Positions 19,501 to 28,802 of a stretch of 64,000 nt of DNA are shown in pieces. The translations under genes were made by a program, and so were the position numbers. The DNA is from Cerioporus squamosus (Eukaryota > Basidiomycota > Agaricomycetes > Polyporales > Polyporaceae). The stretch covers positions 1 to 64,000 of the forward strand of contig JABYQS010000175.1 in NCBI GenBank assembly GCA_022592435.1, written 5' to 3'. The notes beneath the pieces were generated by a model. That model saw only the letters and a program-made list of their open reading frames with translations, did not search any database and was not told where the DNA came from. Within the stretch, counting starts at the first letter, position 1; every line of letters starts with the position of its first letter.

Positions 19501-21844
19501 CCAAATCGATATATGGTCGGTCGTCCTTACCAAAATAGTGGCTATGAGAAAGCCTCTCATGCACGTCATCGAAAGGTGGAAGGCAGGCCACGCCACGATC
19601 CAAGGGAAGAGGCACGTCGTCCAAATGATCATCGGAGGTATGACGCAATTCTTCACTACGGTACAACGCATGCCGGAGGTGATCGTAAAGCGCCTGAATA
19701 AGATCATCCGAAGCTACATCTGGGACGACCGGCACAACACGCCGGTTGGCATGAAGCACGTATACCTCCCGGTCGAACAAGGCGGGCTAGGCCTACTCGA
19801 TTTGAGCTCCCGATCCGAAGCTATTGATATCATGTGGCTGCGGACATACCTTGATTTCAGCACAGAACGACCAACGTGGGCTTATGTTGCAGACGATATT
19901 TTCGCGAATCATGTGCCCAAGGACGTTCGTCCGCGCAGCGCCGACCTACGTATCAACCCGTGCCTCCAGAACTGGAAACCGAAAGTACGAGGGCTACCGA
20001 AAGAGCTGGAGGGCTTAATGAAGGTCGCGCGAAAGTACGGGCTGCGTGTGGAGGGGCTTGCTTTCTCTAGAGAAATCATGAGAGCAATGCCCATGTGGGA
20101 CCACTGCTACGCGGACAGGAAACGCCTAGGAAGGCTAACCATGCCATCCAAGATGCGGACATGCCTGATATCGAGACATGCGGCGAGAACGGTGAACGAT
20201 TTCGAAAAACTGGCACGCCTACTAACAGATGCGCGACACCAACCCAAAGCGAACTGCAGCTGCGTTAGCTGCGCGACAGTGAGGGCAGACGTCGACTGTG
20301 AGAATCCGCACCAGTGTGGGGCCCGTGCAGACGATATGATCCGGACGCTCCCTGACAAGTGGAATCCGACGTTGCGCCAGCCGGAAGACTATGAGCGCGA
20401 AACCATGCACAAATTACAGCAGGAGAACCTAGAACAAGACCTAGTCCCTTTCAATAGATGCATAACCACGACAGGAGACCTCGGGAACGTTTTCCGAATC
20501 TTCACAAGCAAAGAGCCGGTATCCAACGAGCGTACGCCGATGGAGCTGGCTGAAGATGGCACAGTTCTAACCATCGCGACTGATGGCTCATGCCTGAAAA
20601 ATGGCGAAAAAGACGCACAAGCTGGGGCAGGTGTCTTCATCGAAGACAACCACCCTGCAAACAGGAGTTTCCGCCTACCAGCATGGCTCACCCAGTCCAA
20701 CCAGACAGGGGAGATAGTCGCAACTCTACTAGCAACAACAGCAGGCCAAGTTAACGCGCGTGTCATTTTAGTGACAGACTCACAAACAACGATGGACTCC
20801 ATCACGAAGTGGAGGCAGAAGCACGAGGACACCGGGTATATCCTCCAGGCAAACGCATCCCTTACCCGCACGGTGATTGCGAGACTCCGCATGAGACGCG
20901 CGCACACGCTCTTCAAGTGGATTAAAGGCCACTCCGGACACCCCGGGAACGAAGCCGCGGATAGACTCGCAGCTAGCGGGGCAGAGAAACCTGTCGACGA
21001 CACCATATCCCTCACCATCCCGGCCCCTTTCGCCATTACTGGCGCGAAGCTACGTGCGATCACGCAAAAACTGGCGTACAGGGCAATCCGAACGGTCAAA
21101 GACGCTCGCACGAAGGCCCGACCAAGCGCAGTAGCCAATCTTGACCGCATAACCAGCGGGATATACGCCGCGTACGGGTTCCGGCCCACTGAGTCCGCTG
21201 TGTGGACATCGCTACGTGCACGGCACGTTACTAGAACGGCATCGCAATTCTTATGGATGGCGATACACGACGGCTATATGATAGGCACTCACTGGACACG
21301 CCCCAAAATGTCTGCTGAGCTCCAAAAGAGGGCGACCTGTACGTCGTGTGGCGAATGCGAAACGATGACGCACATCCTCTACGAATGCGAGGCGAGAGGT
21401 CAACAACTTATATGGAACCTGTTAAAAGCAACATGGCTACTAACCGGGCTGCCATGGCACGAACCAACCTGGGGGACCACTTTCGGCGCACCCTGTGCAG
21501 TCTTGAAAACAAGCAACGGGAGCAGAAGGACGAGTATGGAGCACCTATGGTGCATCCTAGCCACAGAGAGTCTACATCTCATCTGGAAATTGCGATGTGA
21601 GCGCATCATACAAAACGAGGGCGAGGAACATACCGTGACGGCGATAACCAACCGATACTACGCCACGATGGCTGCACGATTGAATCTGGATAGAAGAACG
21701 GCGGCGATTGCGAGAGGGAAAAAGGCGTTAAAGCCGCCAGAGGTCGAGCAAATATGGCGACCGATTCTCGAAGAAGAAGAACGTCTACCGCCCAACTGGG
21801 TGGTGGACAGCGGGGTTTTAGTGGGTATCAGACGCGGACGATGA
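16535..21844 (+). CDS. LINE ORF2: endonuclease, reverse transcriptase, RNase H
   Basis: An intact 1769-codon frame. An APE-type endonuclease spans about residues 149-400: IATLNMNGFG, LLQETHL, VYAPTS, GDFNNV and TDHSLV carry the N, E, Y, D/N and D/H catalytic positions. The reverse transcriptase spans about 690-960, with NYRPITLLNTDYK, AGFIPGRKIHNH, ALDQEKAYDRISHDYL, GVRQGDPLS and the catalytic FADDTT near 899. A Cys-rich stretch (CSCVSCATV...CENPHQC) follows near 1245-1265. RNase H near 1345-1480 keeps ATDGS, GEIVATL, VTDSQ and NEAADR. A terminal zinc finger (CTSCGECETMTHILYEC) is near 1602. The first 145 residues are low complexity, so the true start could be a later Met. The protein nicks target DNA and copies the element RNA in place. 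Confidence 0.95.
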   Translation: MVVPGSTNATAAYTHHINTQTVYPISNGSNISSSGVDTMAERAGHGIADLTASNGRTTLSLHGTDTGSRGGAFDSDRTRERNTVRAPSRALPPGRRPGHQNVLNPHQLPRACNEEDTQQGDQRRNSDSPDTAAQGTSQGTRKHEHKTTLQIATLNMNGFGNLVQDHQDNKWGRAYRMMKEHRIGILLLQETHLTDERRADLHKMFARRVKIFHSPNPDAPTQREGVAIVLNAKYLDVTKASAQVISPGRAIQLMLPCPGGDIRHILCVYAPTSNGVEERKQFFIEIRQYYADHPNFPKPHLMAGDFNNVEDAMDRLPVKEGPDPSVMALDDLKISLGLMLADGWRTTHPNVRDYTFHRGVGCNATFSRLDRIYVDLETFNSAREWKICEAGVRTDHSLVSVQLTSANAPVVGPGRPVFPLSLLKDKKLKKQIKACGLEALRQLARLDTAGERTEDRNPQVLLRNFKASVMKMARDREREVIPRLLAEINEAERTLKGVKASRTLPEDKKVEIAAILTKQIRQLRLRRYKQQQQISRATHRLYGDRPTKYWSKLHKECAPRDIITAFEKEGQLGNAGEKTYENDSVKMADMARTHHMNIQKDDPSMKSADEREADIITALNSLDKEVTATQAVDLGSPITYNECALSLRFAKPGTASGLDGIPFEVWKAIHARHVEDLRFPDRADFDVVRLLTAAFEDMRIHGVCKETAFAQGWMAPIYKEKGERTRVVNYRPITLLNTDYKLLSKTLAVRLADVAPELVHRAQAGFIPGRKIHNHTQLARMMMCWAEMNNEDGAIVALDQEKAYDRISHDYLWRVLMKLRIPNAFIKLIQSLYQHAETSVMVNGILSRAYRIYRGVRQGDPLSCLLFDLAIEPLSAMIRKSPLHGFSIPRCEEVLKAVLFADDTTVYLSYKDDFNTLQQVLDTWCAAAKARFNISKTEIIPIGSVPFRKAMAETYQISGSWKNYPRGVHVAQEGEAVRILGAFFGNGVDQIDIWSVVLTKIVAMRKPLMHVIERWKAGHATIQGKRHVVQMIIGGMTQFFTTVQRMPEVIVKRLNKIIRSYIWDDRHNTPVGMKHVYLPVEQGGLGLLDLSSRSEAIDIMWLRTYLDFSTERPTWAYVADDIFANHVPKDVRPRSADLRINPCLQNWKPKVRGLPKELEGLMKVARKYGLRVEGLAFSREIMRAMPMWDHCYADRKRLGRLTMPSKMRTCLISRHAARTVNDFEKLARLLTDARHQPKANCSCVSCATVRADVDCENPHQCGARADDMIRTLPDKWNPTLRQPEDYERETMHKLQQENLEQDLVPFNRCITTTGDLGNVFRIFTSKEPVSNERTPMELAEDGTVLTIATDGSCLKNGEKDAQAGAGVFIEDNHPANRSFRLPAWLTQSNQTGEIVATLLATTAGQVNARVILVTDSQTTMDSITKWRQKHEDTGYILQANASLTRTVIARLRMRRAHTLFKWIKGHSGHPGNEAADRLAASGAEKPVDDTISLTIPAPFAITGAKLRAITQKLAYRAIRTVKDARTKARPSAVANLDRITSGIYAAYGFRPTESAVWTSLRARHVTRTASQFLWMAIHDGYMIGTHWTRPKMSAELQKRATCTSCGECETMTHILYECEARGQQLIWNLLKATWLLTGLPWHEPTWGTTFGAPCAVLKTSNGSRRTSMEHLWCILATESLHLIWKLRCERIIQNEGEEHTVTAITNRYYATMAARLNLDRRTAAIARGKKALKPPEVEQIWRPILEEEERLPPNWVVDSGVLVGIRRGR

Positions 21845-22104
21845 TGGCCGGACTGGCCCATGCGGTCGGGCCAAAGGATTCGTCTGGAACTGGAGTCCCA
21901 CACTGCGTGCATAACAGCATTTCCCCGCGGTGGCAAATTTAAGTCTTAAGTATTACACGGCATCCTCGAAGGTTTCTACTCCCTCGGACGTGTCGCACAG
22001 CGCGCCTGGACAACACTCGTTGGCCACGAACTGCACAACAAGCCCCACTGGGGACCACTGCGGTTCAAGGCACTTGCGCTCCACCAAAAAAAAAAAAAAA
22101 AAAA
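21845..22104 (+). other. LINE 3' UTR and poly(A) tail
   Basis: A 241-bp 3' untranslated region follows ORF2. The element then ends in 19 A (22086-22104) directly before the right target duplication. Confidence 0.85.
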
Positions 22105-22120
22105 GAGAGTCCGCAGGCTG
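22105..22120. repeat. right target-site duplication of the LINE
   Basis: An exact 16-bp copy of 8929-8944, directly after the poly(A) tail. Confidence 0.95.
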
Positions 22121-22242
22121 CGTGCGGAGAGCGAGCGTGGCGACGGCCGTGGCAAGACAGAGAACGCGATCCGAGCGACACACAGAGGGGAGCGCGAGCG
22201 CGACACAGACGACGTCACTCCGGCGGTGTCCCGGCCCGGCTG

Positions 22243-25200
22243 ATGGACGACGGTTTGGAGGCCGGGAACGTGGTCCGCAGTGCCCGGAAACGTCAGGCTC
22301 CCTCGCTGTCCGCACCATCGTCCTCGTCGTCGTCGTCGTCCTCCTCCTCCTCCATGTCTGCTCCCCGAGAACGAGAGCGCACAACGTCTACCAGGTCCTC
22401 AGCAGCGCCGAAGTGGCAGTCGTCGCTGTCCACCCCGAAGCGCCAGAAGCCGGCGACCGCCGTCTCCGTTGTATTCGCGCAGCCAGAACAGGGTGCCAGG
22501 CTCGCCTCCGCCATCGACAGGCTCCCGGCGGTCAGCATCGACGACGCAGCGAGCTTGATGAGCGAGTCGTCTAGGAAGAGAGAGCGGCTGAACTCGAACG
22601 CTTCAAGCTTCATGAGCCGCGTCGAACCGCGCTCGGACAGTCAACCCACGCGTCCGGAGGGCGGGGATATCGCCAGGAAGCGGTCGAAGTTGAGCACGGA
22701 TGATGCTCCGATGGAAGGGGATCTTGCGCGGAACGCACAGTCTGTACCAGGTATGTCTCCATACCCCTCGTTTCATGGTTGTATATCCTACATCCTACAT
22801 CCAGTTGTTATTCAATATCTGTCGAATGCTCTACGACATATATGTGTCTAACTTCCGTGTCACCAGGATCCGCGGCGAACCCTGTTGATCTGACCCAGTC
22901 CCCGAAACCGATGGATGGAGTCACCGAACCTCCAGCGCCCACGCACGAGGCGAAGGAGGACGGCGGACAAGCTACGCAACCACAAGACGTAGCGGCCCCT
23001 ACACCTCCGCAAGACGCGGCCCCAGTTCCCTTCCCGTCTGTGGACCCGCAGCGGACTGTTCGCGCGACCAAGTCCACTCCTGCACGGTCTTCGTGGTTCG
23101 GCTTCTCACGTTCAAGACGAGCCAGTAACGATAGCGCGTCGACTGCTCAGCCGGCTGCTGGCGACTCATCGGCTCAGCCTGCGACCGTAGCTCCCGCGCC
23201 TTCAGAACCCCCAAGCCTGAGCTCGTCGACCTTTCGACCTCTCCACGGACAGAGACTGCTGTCGCGACGTCCCCTCCACAGTCCATCCCTCCTCTAGCAA
23301 GGGAGCGACGCCAATGACGTTCTCGCCAGTTCAGTACTCCCCCCCAAACCAGCGCATGAACAGCAACGCGACCTCGATCTCGTCGATCGATGAGGAGGTC
23401 CCGAGACCGCGCGCCGCTAACATGGACGGCCGTGCGCCGATCATGGCTCCGCAGGCGGTCGTCGAGTCTCAGGACTCGAAGGCTGCGGATCGGAAGCCGT
23501 CCATCTCGTCGCTGAACCCGACGACGAGCCGGTTCACGCTCCGGTTGCCACTGCTGGGACGACCGAAGATCCCTCTCGACCAGGCGGTGGCCTCGGCGCA
23601 GGCGGAAGATATCCGGGAGCCACCCTCCGCTGGCAGTGCGGGCGCCAGCGATCCCGCAGCTCGTGAGTGCACTGCTGTTAGTCTTGGATTAGAGTTCTGA
23701 CAGGACGGCGTAGTCACAGATGCTACGACGGCCGACGCCCCAAGTAGCAACGAGACTGGGGCTGCGTCGCAGGTCATCAACATAGTCCCGCCGACACCAG
23801 ATGAGCATCCCCCGGAATCTGCAGCGTCCGAAGCTTCGGAGCCCCAAGGTGGGGAGACTCAGCAGTCAGGCGGTCATGCCGATTCTCGTGCTGCGTCGTG
23901 GTGGGACTACATTGCTTGGGGCGCCCATGCGCAAGACCCTTCGTCAAGACCGCCGGACGGCAAGAATGACGGTGGATCCAGCGAGAATACAGCCTCGGAC
24001 CGTCCGGAAGCTCCGACCTCTCCCGTCCAACCGTCCCAGCCCGCCGAGCAACCTCCAGACCCTGCAACTTTCGCTTCCCCGACGCAAGCGCCAGAGTCGG
24101 GACCTCAGCCGCAAGCCGCGCGGGACTCTGCGGAAGCCGCTGCGGAGAAGCCGGATGGGAAGCCCGCGTCGGTGTTCTCCGCGGAGACGGCGAAGAGCCA
24201 TGGCTCTGTGTGGTACTCGCCGTGGGCTTGGTATTCATCACCCGCGAGCGCATCGCGTGACGACACACCCAAGGATTCGGGCGCATCTGGTTCATCGGAC
24301 GCTCCGAAGACCGAGTCGGAACTGGTCAAGGAAGAGGCTCTTGCGCGCGATCAGGAACAGGACACCCCGAAGCCGCCCTCGTCGCCCGAGCCTGTAGCTG
24401 CACCCGAGCGTGCGGCGACTCCTGAACGCTCGAACCCGATTCAGTCCACCATCACGGACAACAAGTCGGGATGGATGTCGTTCTTCGTGTCGCGTGCTGC
24501 TACGATGAAGGCCGTCACAAATGAGGCCGCCGAGACGAAGGACAGCGGCATGGAGGTCATGGACATCGACGACGAGCCTAATCCTTCTGCTGCGATCGAA
24601 GTGCCCACGGGAAAGGACGTCCAGCGGGCCGCAGCATCGCCGAAGGCGTTGTCGCTGCTTTCGACGTCCCCGAAGCCGTCCTCTCCATCGCCGCCGCCGA
24701 CGCCCAAGTCTCCCAAGAAGCCCACCACTGCGCCTCCATCCAAGGAGCGAGAGCCGAAGAAGCAGGACCCGCCTGCGCCGCCGCTGACGGACTCGGAGTC
24801 AATCAAGCGCGACACTGCGCGCGGGGCACGGTCGCCCTCGCCCACGCCGTCGAAAGGCTCGACGCCTCCGGACAGCGCGAAGCCGCAAGCTCCGAACCTC
24901 GTCCTGCCTACGTGGGCCGACACGTTCCACTCGCCTCCTCGATCGCATGTCCCTCCGCGCACGCCGACGACGAAGTCGAAGCTGACCGGTGCGCTGTCGT
25001 CCATCGCCGGCGCGCTCTTCTCTGAGGGCTCCCGTGGGAAGGGGAAGAAGGGGAAAGGGAAGGAGCGTGAGCAGGGCGGCGAAGCGGCTGCGGGTATGGT
25101 ACGCAGCTGGGATGTAGTAGATGGACGAAATATATTTCGTTCATGGGACACCGTGTGTGACTCATCGGCACGTCGCAGGCACGCAGAAGCAAATCTAGTA

Positions 25201-25341
25201 CGCACCGGACGCATTCTCCCATCCAACTCACACTTTGCTCGCAGGGTCATCCCGACTAGCATCCCGTGGGGCCGAGTGTTCGCGGTCAAGGATCGGAAGG
25301 GCGGACTCGGAGAGCTGAAGGGCAGAGAGCGGGGAGTATGA
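22243..25341 (+). pseudogene. truncated alpha/beta-hydrolase gene, copy 1 (frameshifted)
   Basis: Exons by comparison with copy 2 are 22243-22750, 22867-23662 and 23714-25341. Intron 1 is 116 bp and intron 2 is 51 bp (branch CTGAC, acceptor GTAG). The N-terminal exons encode the disordered, Ser/Pro-rich half with the aromatic motifs SSWFGFSRSRR, SWWDYIAWGAH, WYSPWAWYSS and GWMSFFVSRA. A base is missing near 23209 (GAACCCCCAAG against GAACCCGCCAAG in copies 2 and 3), and two extra bases lie near 23290, so the frame is not restored. The catalytic domain is absent: after GGEAAA near 25094 the sequence switches to an unrelated tail ending at 25341. The LINE sits 138 bp upstream of the ATG and probably removed the promoter. 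Confidence 0.85.
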
Positions 25342-25556
25342 AGAGAGAGAAGCAGGATGGCTGGACTGCATGTAAGCCAGCTATCCTTCGCTCACGGGCT
25401 CTCTGCAGGTCTAGCACTTCAGAGGGCCGAGTGCTCGCGGTTGGCAGGACACACGCCGTGAAGCAGAGCGCGGAAGGTGCGAAGGGCAAGGACGGGACAG
25501 CGCCTGCTCGTGTTTGCCGGGGAGAGATCCCCAGATCGATCACTTAACTCAGGACA

Positions 25557-25731
25557 CTGTAGGGGATGTATAGAGCAGTCGGGAACTCTAGGGGGGTATA
25601 GAGCACTGTAGGGGGTGTATAGAGCACTCTAGGGGTGTATAGAGCACTCTAGGGGGGTATAGAGCACTGTAGGGGGTGTATAGAGCACTCTAGGGGATGT
25701 ACAGAGCAGTCGGGAACTCTAGGGGGAGTGT
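25557..25731. repeat. minisatellite, about 7 units
   Basis: Units of about 23-26 bp are built on TAGGGGGTGTATAGAGCACT. The variant ending CAGTCGGGAACTC occurs at both ends of the array. The matching locus at 38777-38858 has about 3 units. Confidence 0.9.
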
Positions 25732-28400
25732 AGAAACGTAGGATGTGTTTCCTTCATGATATGCCTCGTCGGGAGCATTCTGTGGAAGCGTAGAGTCTCG
25801 AGGAGGCCAGGAGGAGGAGGGTCTTCATCCTGACTCTGGGAGGAGCTTCTGCAGTGCAGTCTCTGGGCCTTCCAGGACTCTTGTCTACCTTGCTCACAGA
25901 AGCTAGCAGCGCCATGTCGCACTCGGAACATGAAAACCCTGGGCCCCCGGGCCAGAGCAGTGCAGTCGAGAACAAGTCATTCAGCGGGCAGAAAATGGTG
26001 GGAAAGTCGCATGTAGTGACTTGCAAGTCCCGGCCTCAGGCCGTCAAGCCGCGAGGCCGAGCCCCCACTGAGGCCGGGACGGGACGGGCCCTACTGGGGG
26101 CTTCAGCCGGCTTGACGGCTCGGCTTGTGCTTTTGGCAAGCCCAAGCCGAGCCGTCAGGACGGGGCTTTGACGCTCGTCTTGTTGCTGCAGAAGATGGCC
26201 GGCTATGAGCCAGAAGTCAGTGAGAATTTAACCATAGCGATGCCAGTAACAACTTACAGTGACACGACAGCGACGGGCCTGCGCACCGAGCATTGTCCGG
26301 CGCGTGACCATCGTTGTTAGTGCTCAGGCAGGACTGTTCATCCTCTTGAGCAGCGTTCACAGTCCGTAGACCCTCCTGGATGCACTAAATAAACGATTGT
26401 CAGTACCAAGGGTGTCGAAACAAGCCCTCACCATCATATCCTTCGACGGCGCTTGTCACTCACCATAAGCCGTGGCTCAGGCCGGGACGAGCCCTCGGCT
26501 CGGCCTGAGACGTCCTCAGGGCCCGGCCTGAGGTTCGACCAAGCCCCGGCCGTCTGAAGCCGAGCCCAAGCCCCGGGCTTCAGGCCAAGCCGGGACTTGC
26601 AGGTCACTAGTCGCATGAGCAAGAGAGCAGGTAATGCTATATATGCAAGTACAGTACATGCTTCCTCCAACGGTCGCGCGCAGTGCGAATACAGAACGAA
26701 GAGCCTCGAAACCACAGCCGACGAGCCCGGGCAAGTGCCGAGACGCGAGCACCTATCTCAACTTGGCGAACCGCGCCGCACGCTGGCTCTCGTCTCTCGA
26801 CCACCACCGCCACGATACCGTCGTCGTTGCCTCCCTGTCCTTCCACACGCTAGTCTCGTGAGCTTGCTGTCTTCTCTACTGCGAATGAATACAATGCGTA
26901 CCTGGGACTGGGCTGAACCTGCTCAGCGACATCGGAGACATCGTAACGTGCTCTTGGACACACTGGCAATGTCGGATGGCAGGAGGACTTAGAAGGGGAC
27001 GTACCATGAAAGGTAAGCGTTCTCTGTGTCTTGAAGCTGCTTGGAGGCTCCTGGGTGGCGATCACGAGTGCCGGCAACGTCGAGGAAGGCCCGAGAGCTG
27101 GAGACGACTCCGGGATCGAGGATGTCGACTGGGAGTGTGTCAATTCTGGCCGGGGGATGTATTCTGGAACACCTGTCAGCTCTGGTCGAGATTTCGGGAG
27201 GGCTGTGCTGGTGATGACTGCACAGAGAGTCGATGTATCATGCTGGAAGCATGCTGACTGGTGCGTACGCTAGATCCACCTCAGCACGAGTATCTGAGTG
27301 GAAGGTACGTCTACACACACCTTGGGCTTGCACGAACGCGCTCTGGACGTCTGGCATCCTACGGCGAGACTTTGATCTCCTGGTCGCGGTTTCCTGACGG
27401 GAAATGATGTTGCTCCGAGCGCAACCGGTCAGTCCAAGCTGAGTGTGGTGACAACGAGACTGACAGACGTACCTCGACTGGGGATCCTATGCTGTCGCTA
27501 ATACTCACACACAGCACCTCTCGGGAGGACTCACGCCCTCCGCATAAGGCATGCTCGCCGATCCCAGCGACAACCATGCAGCAGTGGTCCCATGCCAGGG
27601 CCCCGTGTCTCTTCCAAGCAGGACTGCAGAGTGAATGCGCTGCACCGGCAGAGTCGCTCGCGCGACTCGCCGCACCCAATACGGGGAGACAGCATACGCG
27701 CGGAGGTGAGCTGATGGGCAGTCAAGAGACTGGTTTGGCCGAGGAGCGCAGACCTCAGGACCGCGGCACGCTGGAGGCACTTTGACACATCGAGCAGTGT
27801 TGGGATGTCGGGAGCATGCGAGCGCAGCCCGGGAGCGCACAGGCAGGTGCTGGGGATATCGACCGGGACATTGGAAAAGAGCCCAAGGAGGAGGCTGTGA
27901 CGTGCCGCGGCACCGTGTGAAGTCTATCACAAGGCGAGGGGAGCAACGTCTAGGCTGCGGTAGTTGACAACGGAGCCGCTATTCCGGGACCAGCGCAGGT
28001 GCGACTTTGAGTCTGCGGCAGCAGCGCGGCACTGTCTCGAGCCTGGAAGGCAGCGAGCTTGACGAAGGTGCATCGGCAGAGATGCAGATCACTCACCGCA
28101 GAACATGCCTTGAACCAATCCGAAGAGGTGTGTTACGCACACTGTAGTTACAGAAGCATGTCGGCTTGGGAGTCTGTGCGACAAACTCGGTGAGTCGATG
28201 GTATGTGCACAAAGATATGGCCAAGTTCACACCTATGAATGACGCCTCATCACAATGCTACACCCGCAGACGCCTCCATATGCCGGCTGAGAGTGTCGCG
28301 TTGAACCTTGGTACTGCCCGTGTATGCATCCTGCAGGCTGAGATCGACTCCGAGTATGCTGATGCCACCAGAGGTCTGTCGACATCAAGAAGGGGTGTAG
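25732..28400. other. Y block (no convincing gene), between truncated hydrolase 1 and copy-2 gene
   Basis: This matches 38859-40916 apart from the hAT-like insertion at 26014-26609. Plus-strand intron-like signals recur (GTAAGCGTTC at 27015; GTGAGTCGATGG near 28190 to CCCGCAG near 28270). A frame at 27031-27240 (LLGGSWVAITSAG...EEGP) has a partly conserved counterpart at 39524-39739, but no start or splice model could be built. I see no other gene here. Confidence 0.45.
26014..26609. mobile_element. non-autonomous hAT-like element
   Basis: The 596-bp insertion is absent from copy 2 of the Y block (near 39085). Its ends are inverted repeats reading TAGTGACTTGCAAGTCCCGG and, from the other side, TAGTGACCTGCAAGTCCCGG. 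The 8-bp flanking duplication is GTCGCATG. TAGNG ends and 8-bp duplications are hAT features. Subterminal regions are dense in CCAAGCC/GGCTCGG repeats of both orientations, as in hAT MITEs. It encodes no protein. Confidence 0.8.
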
Positions 28401-28802
28401 GAGATGCGGAGGACCGTGCCTCGTCGAGCAACGGTGGGGGAACAGTGCGTGGAGGAGAGATGGTGTGCGTCGACAACGGTAGGCAGCACAAGGTGGGCAT
28501 GGGTGACGGAGAAGGGAGAGGACAAGGGGAGTATGCGAGTCTCGGGAGCTCCAATGAACGCGTAACGGTGCGGCGGCTCCGGGTTATTCTGGATCTCGCA
28601 TACTGTTCTTGATACGGTTCACGTTTGAGCCAATGGGATTTTGAGTGTGTAAAGCTTGCCACGCTGTTCAGCCAAGCGAGGCCTTTGCCAACAAACTCGG
28701 CAGATGGAACATGGCATCGGAAGTCCCACACCGCGTACAAACACTGAAGAGAAGTGCATTAAACAAGACCGTACAGTTGCTTCGAGAGCACGGATGTCTA
28801 AG
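28401..28802. other. empty gypsy site and 3' flank of the 304-aa gene, copy 2
   Basis: GAGAT at 28401-28405 is the uninterrupted equivalent of the gypsy insertion site at 4249. The rest matches 4254-4658 and is non-coding as far as I can see. Confidence 0.6.

Larger units (their letters stand above)
8945..22104 (+). mobile_element. 13.16-kb non-LTR retrotransposon (Tad-like LINE) with accessory ORFs
   Basis: The element lies between perfect 16-bp target duplications and ends in 19 A residues (22086-22104). In order it holds a leader of about 1 kb, accessory ORF A (9963-10631), accessory ORF B (11033-11812), gag-like ORF1 (12806-16077, broken) and ORF2 (16535-21844, intact) with APE-type endonuclease, reverse transcriptase, RNase H and a terminal zinc finger. 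This layout resembles the fungal Tad group, which includes the basidiomycete Deceiver and Inkcap types; I cannot place it further. Known Tad-like elements are roughly 6-8 kb, so the extra 3.9 kb upstream of ORF1 is unusual. Exact duplications and an intact ORF2 suggest a recent insertion. Confidence 0.9.
4249..25094. repeat. tandem segmental duplication, copy 1 (interrupted)
   Basis: The left end of the unit is cut by the gypsy insertion. 4249-8928 aligns with 28401-34150 and 40917-45560, apart from the copy-2 insertions. 22105-25094 aligns with the 3' part of copies 2 and 3. The 13.16 kb between is a LINE plus its target duplication. By eye, divergence from the other copies is only a few percent with scattered indels. 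Confidence 0.9.

Noticed and set aside
22316..22356. TCG/TCC run as a microsatellite of interest
   Set aside because: It encodes the poly-Ser run of the hydrolase N-terminus, and length differences between copies are in-frame.
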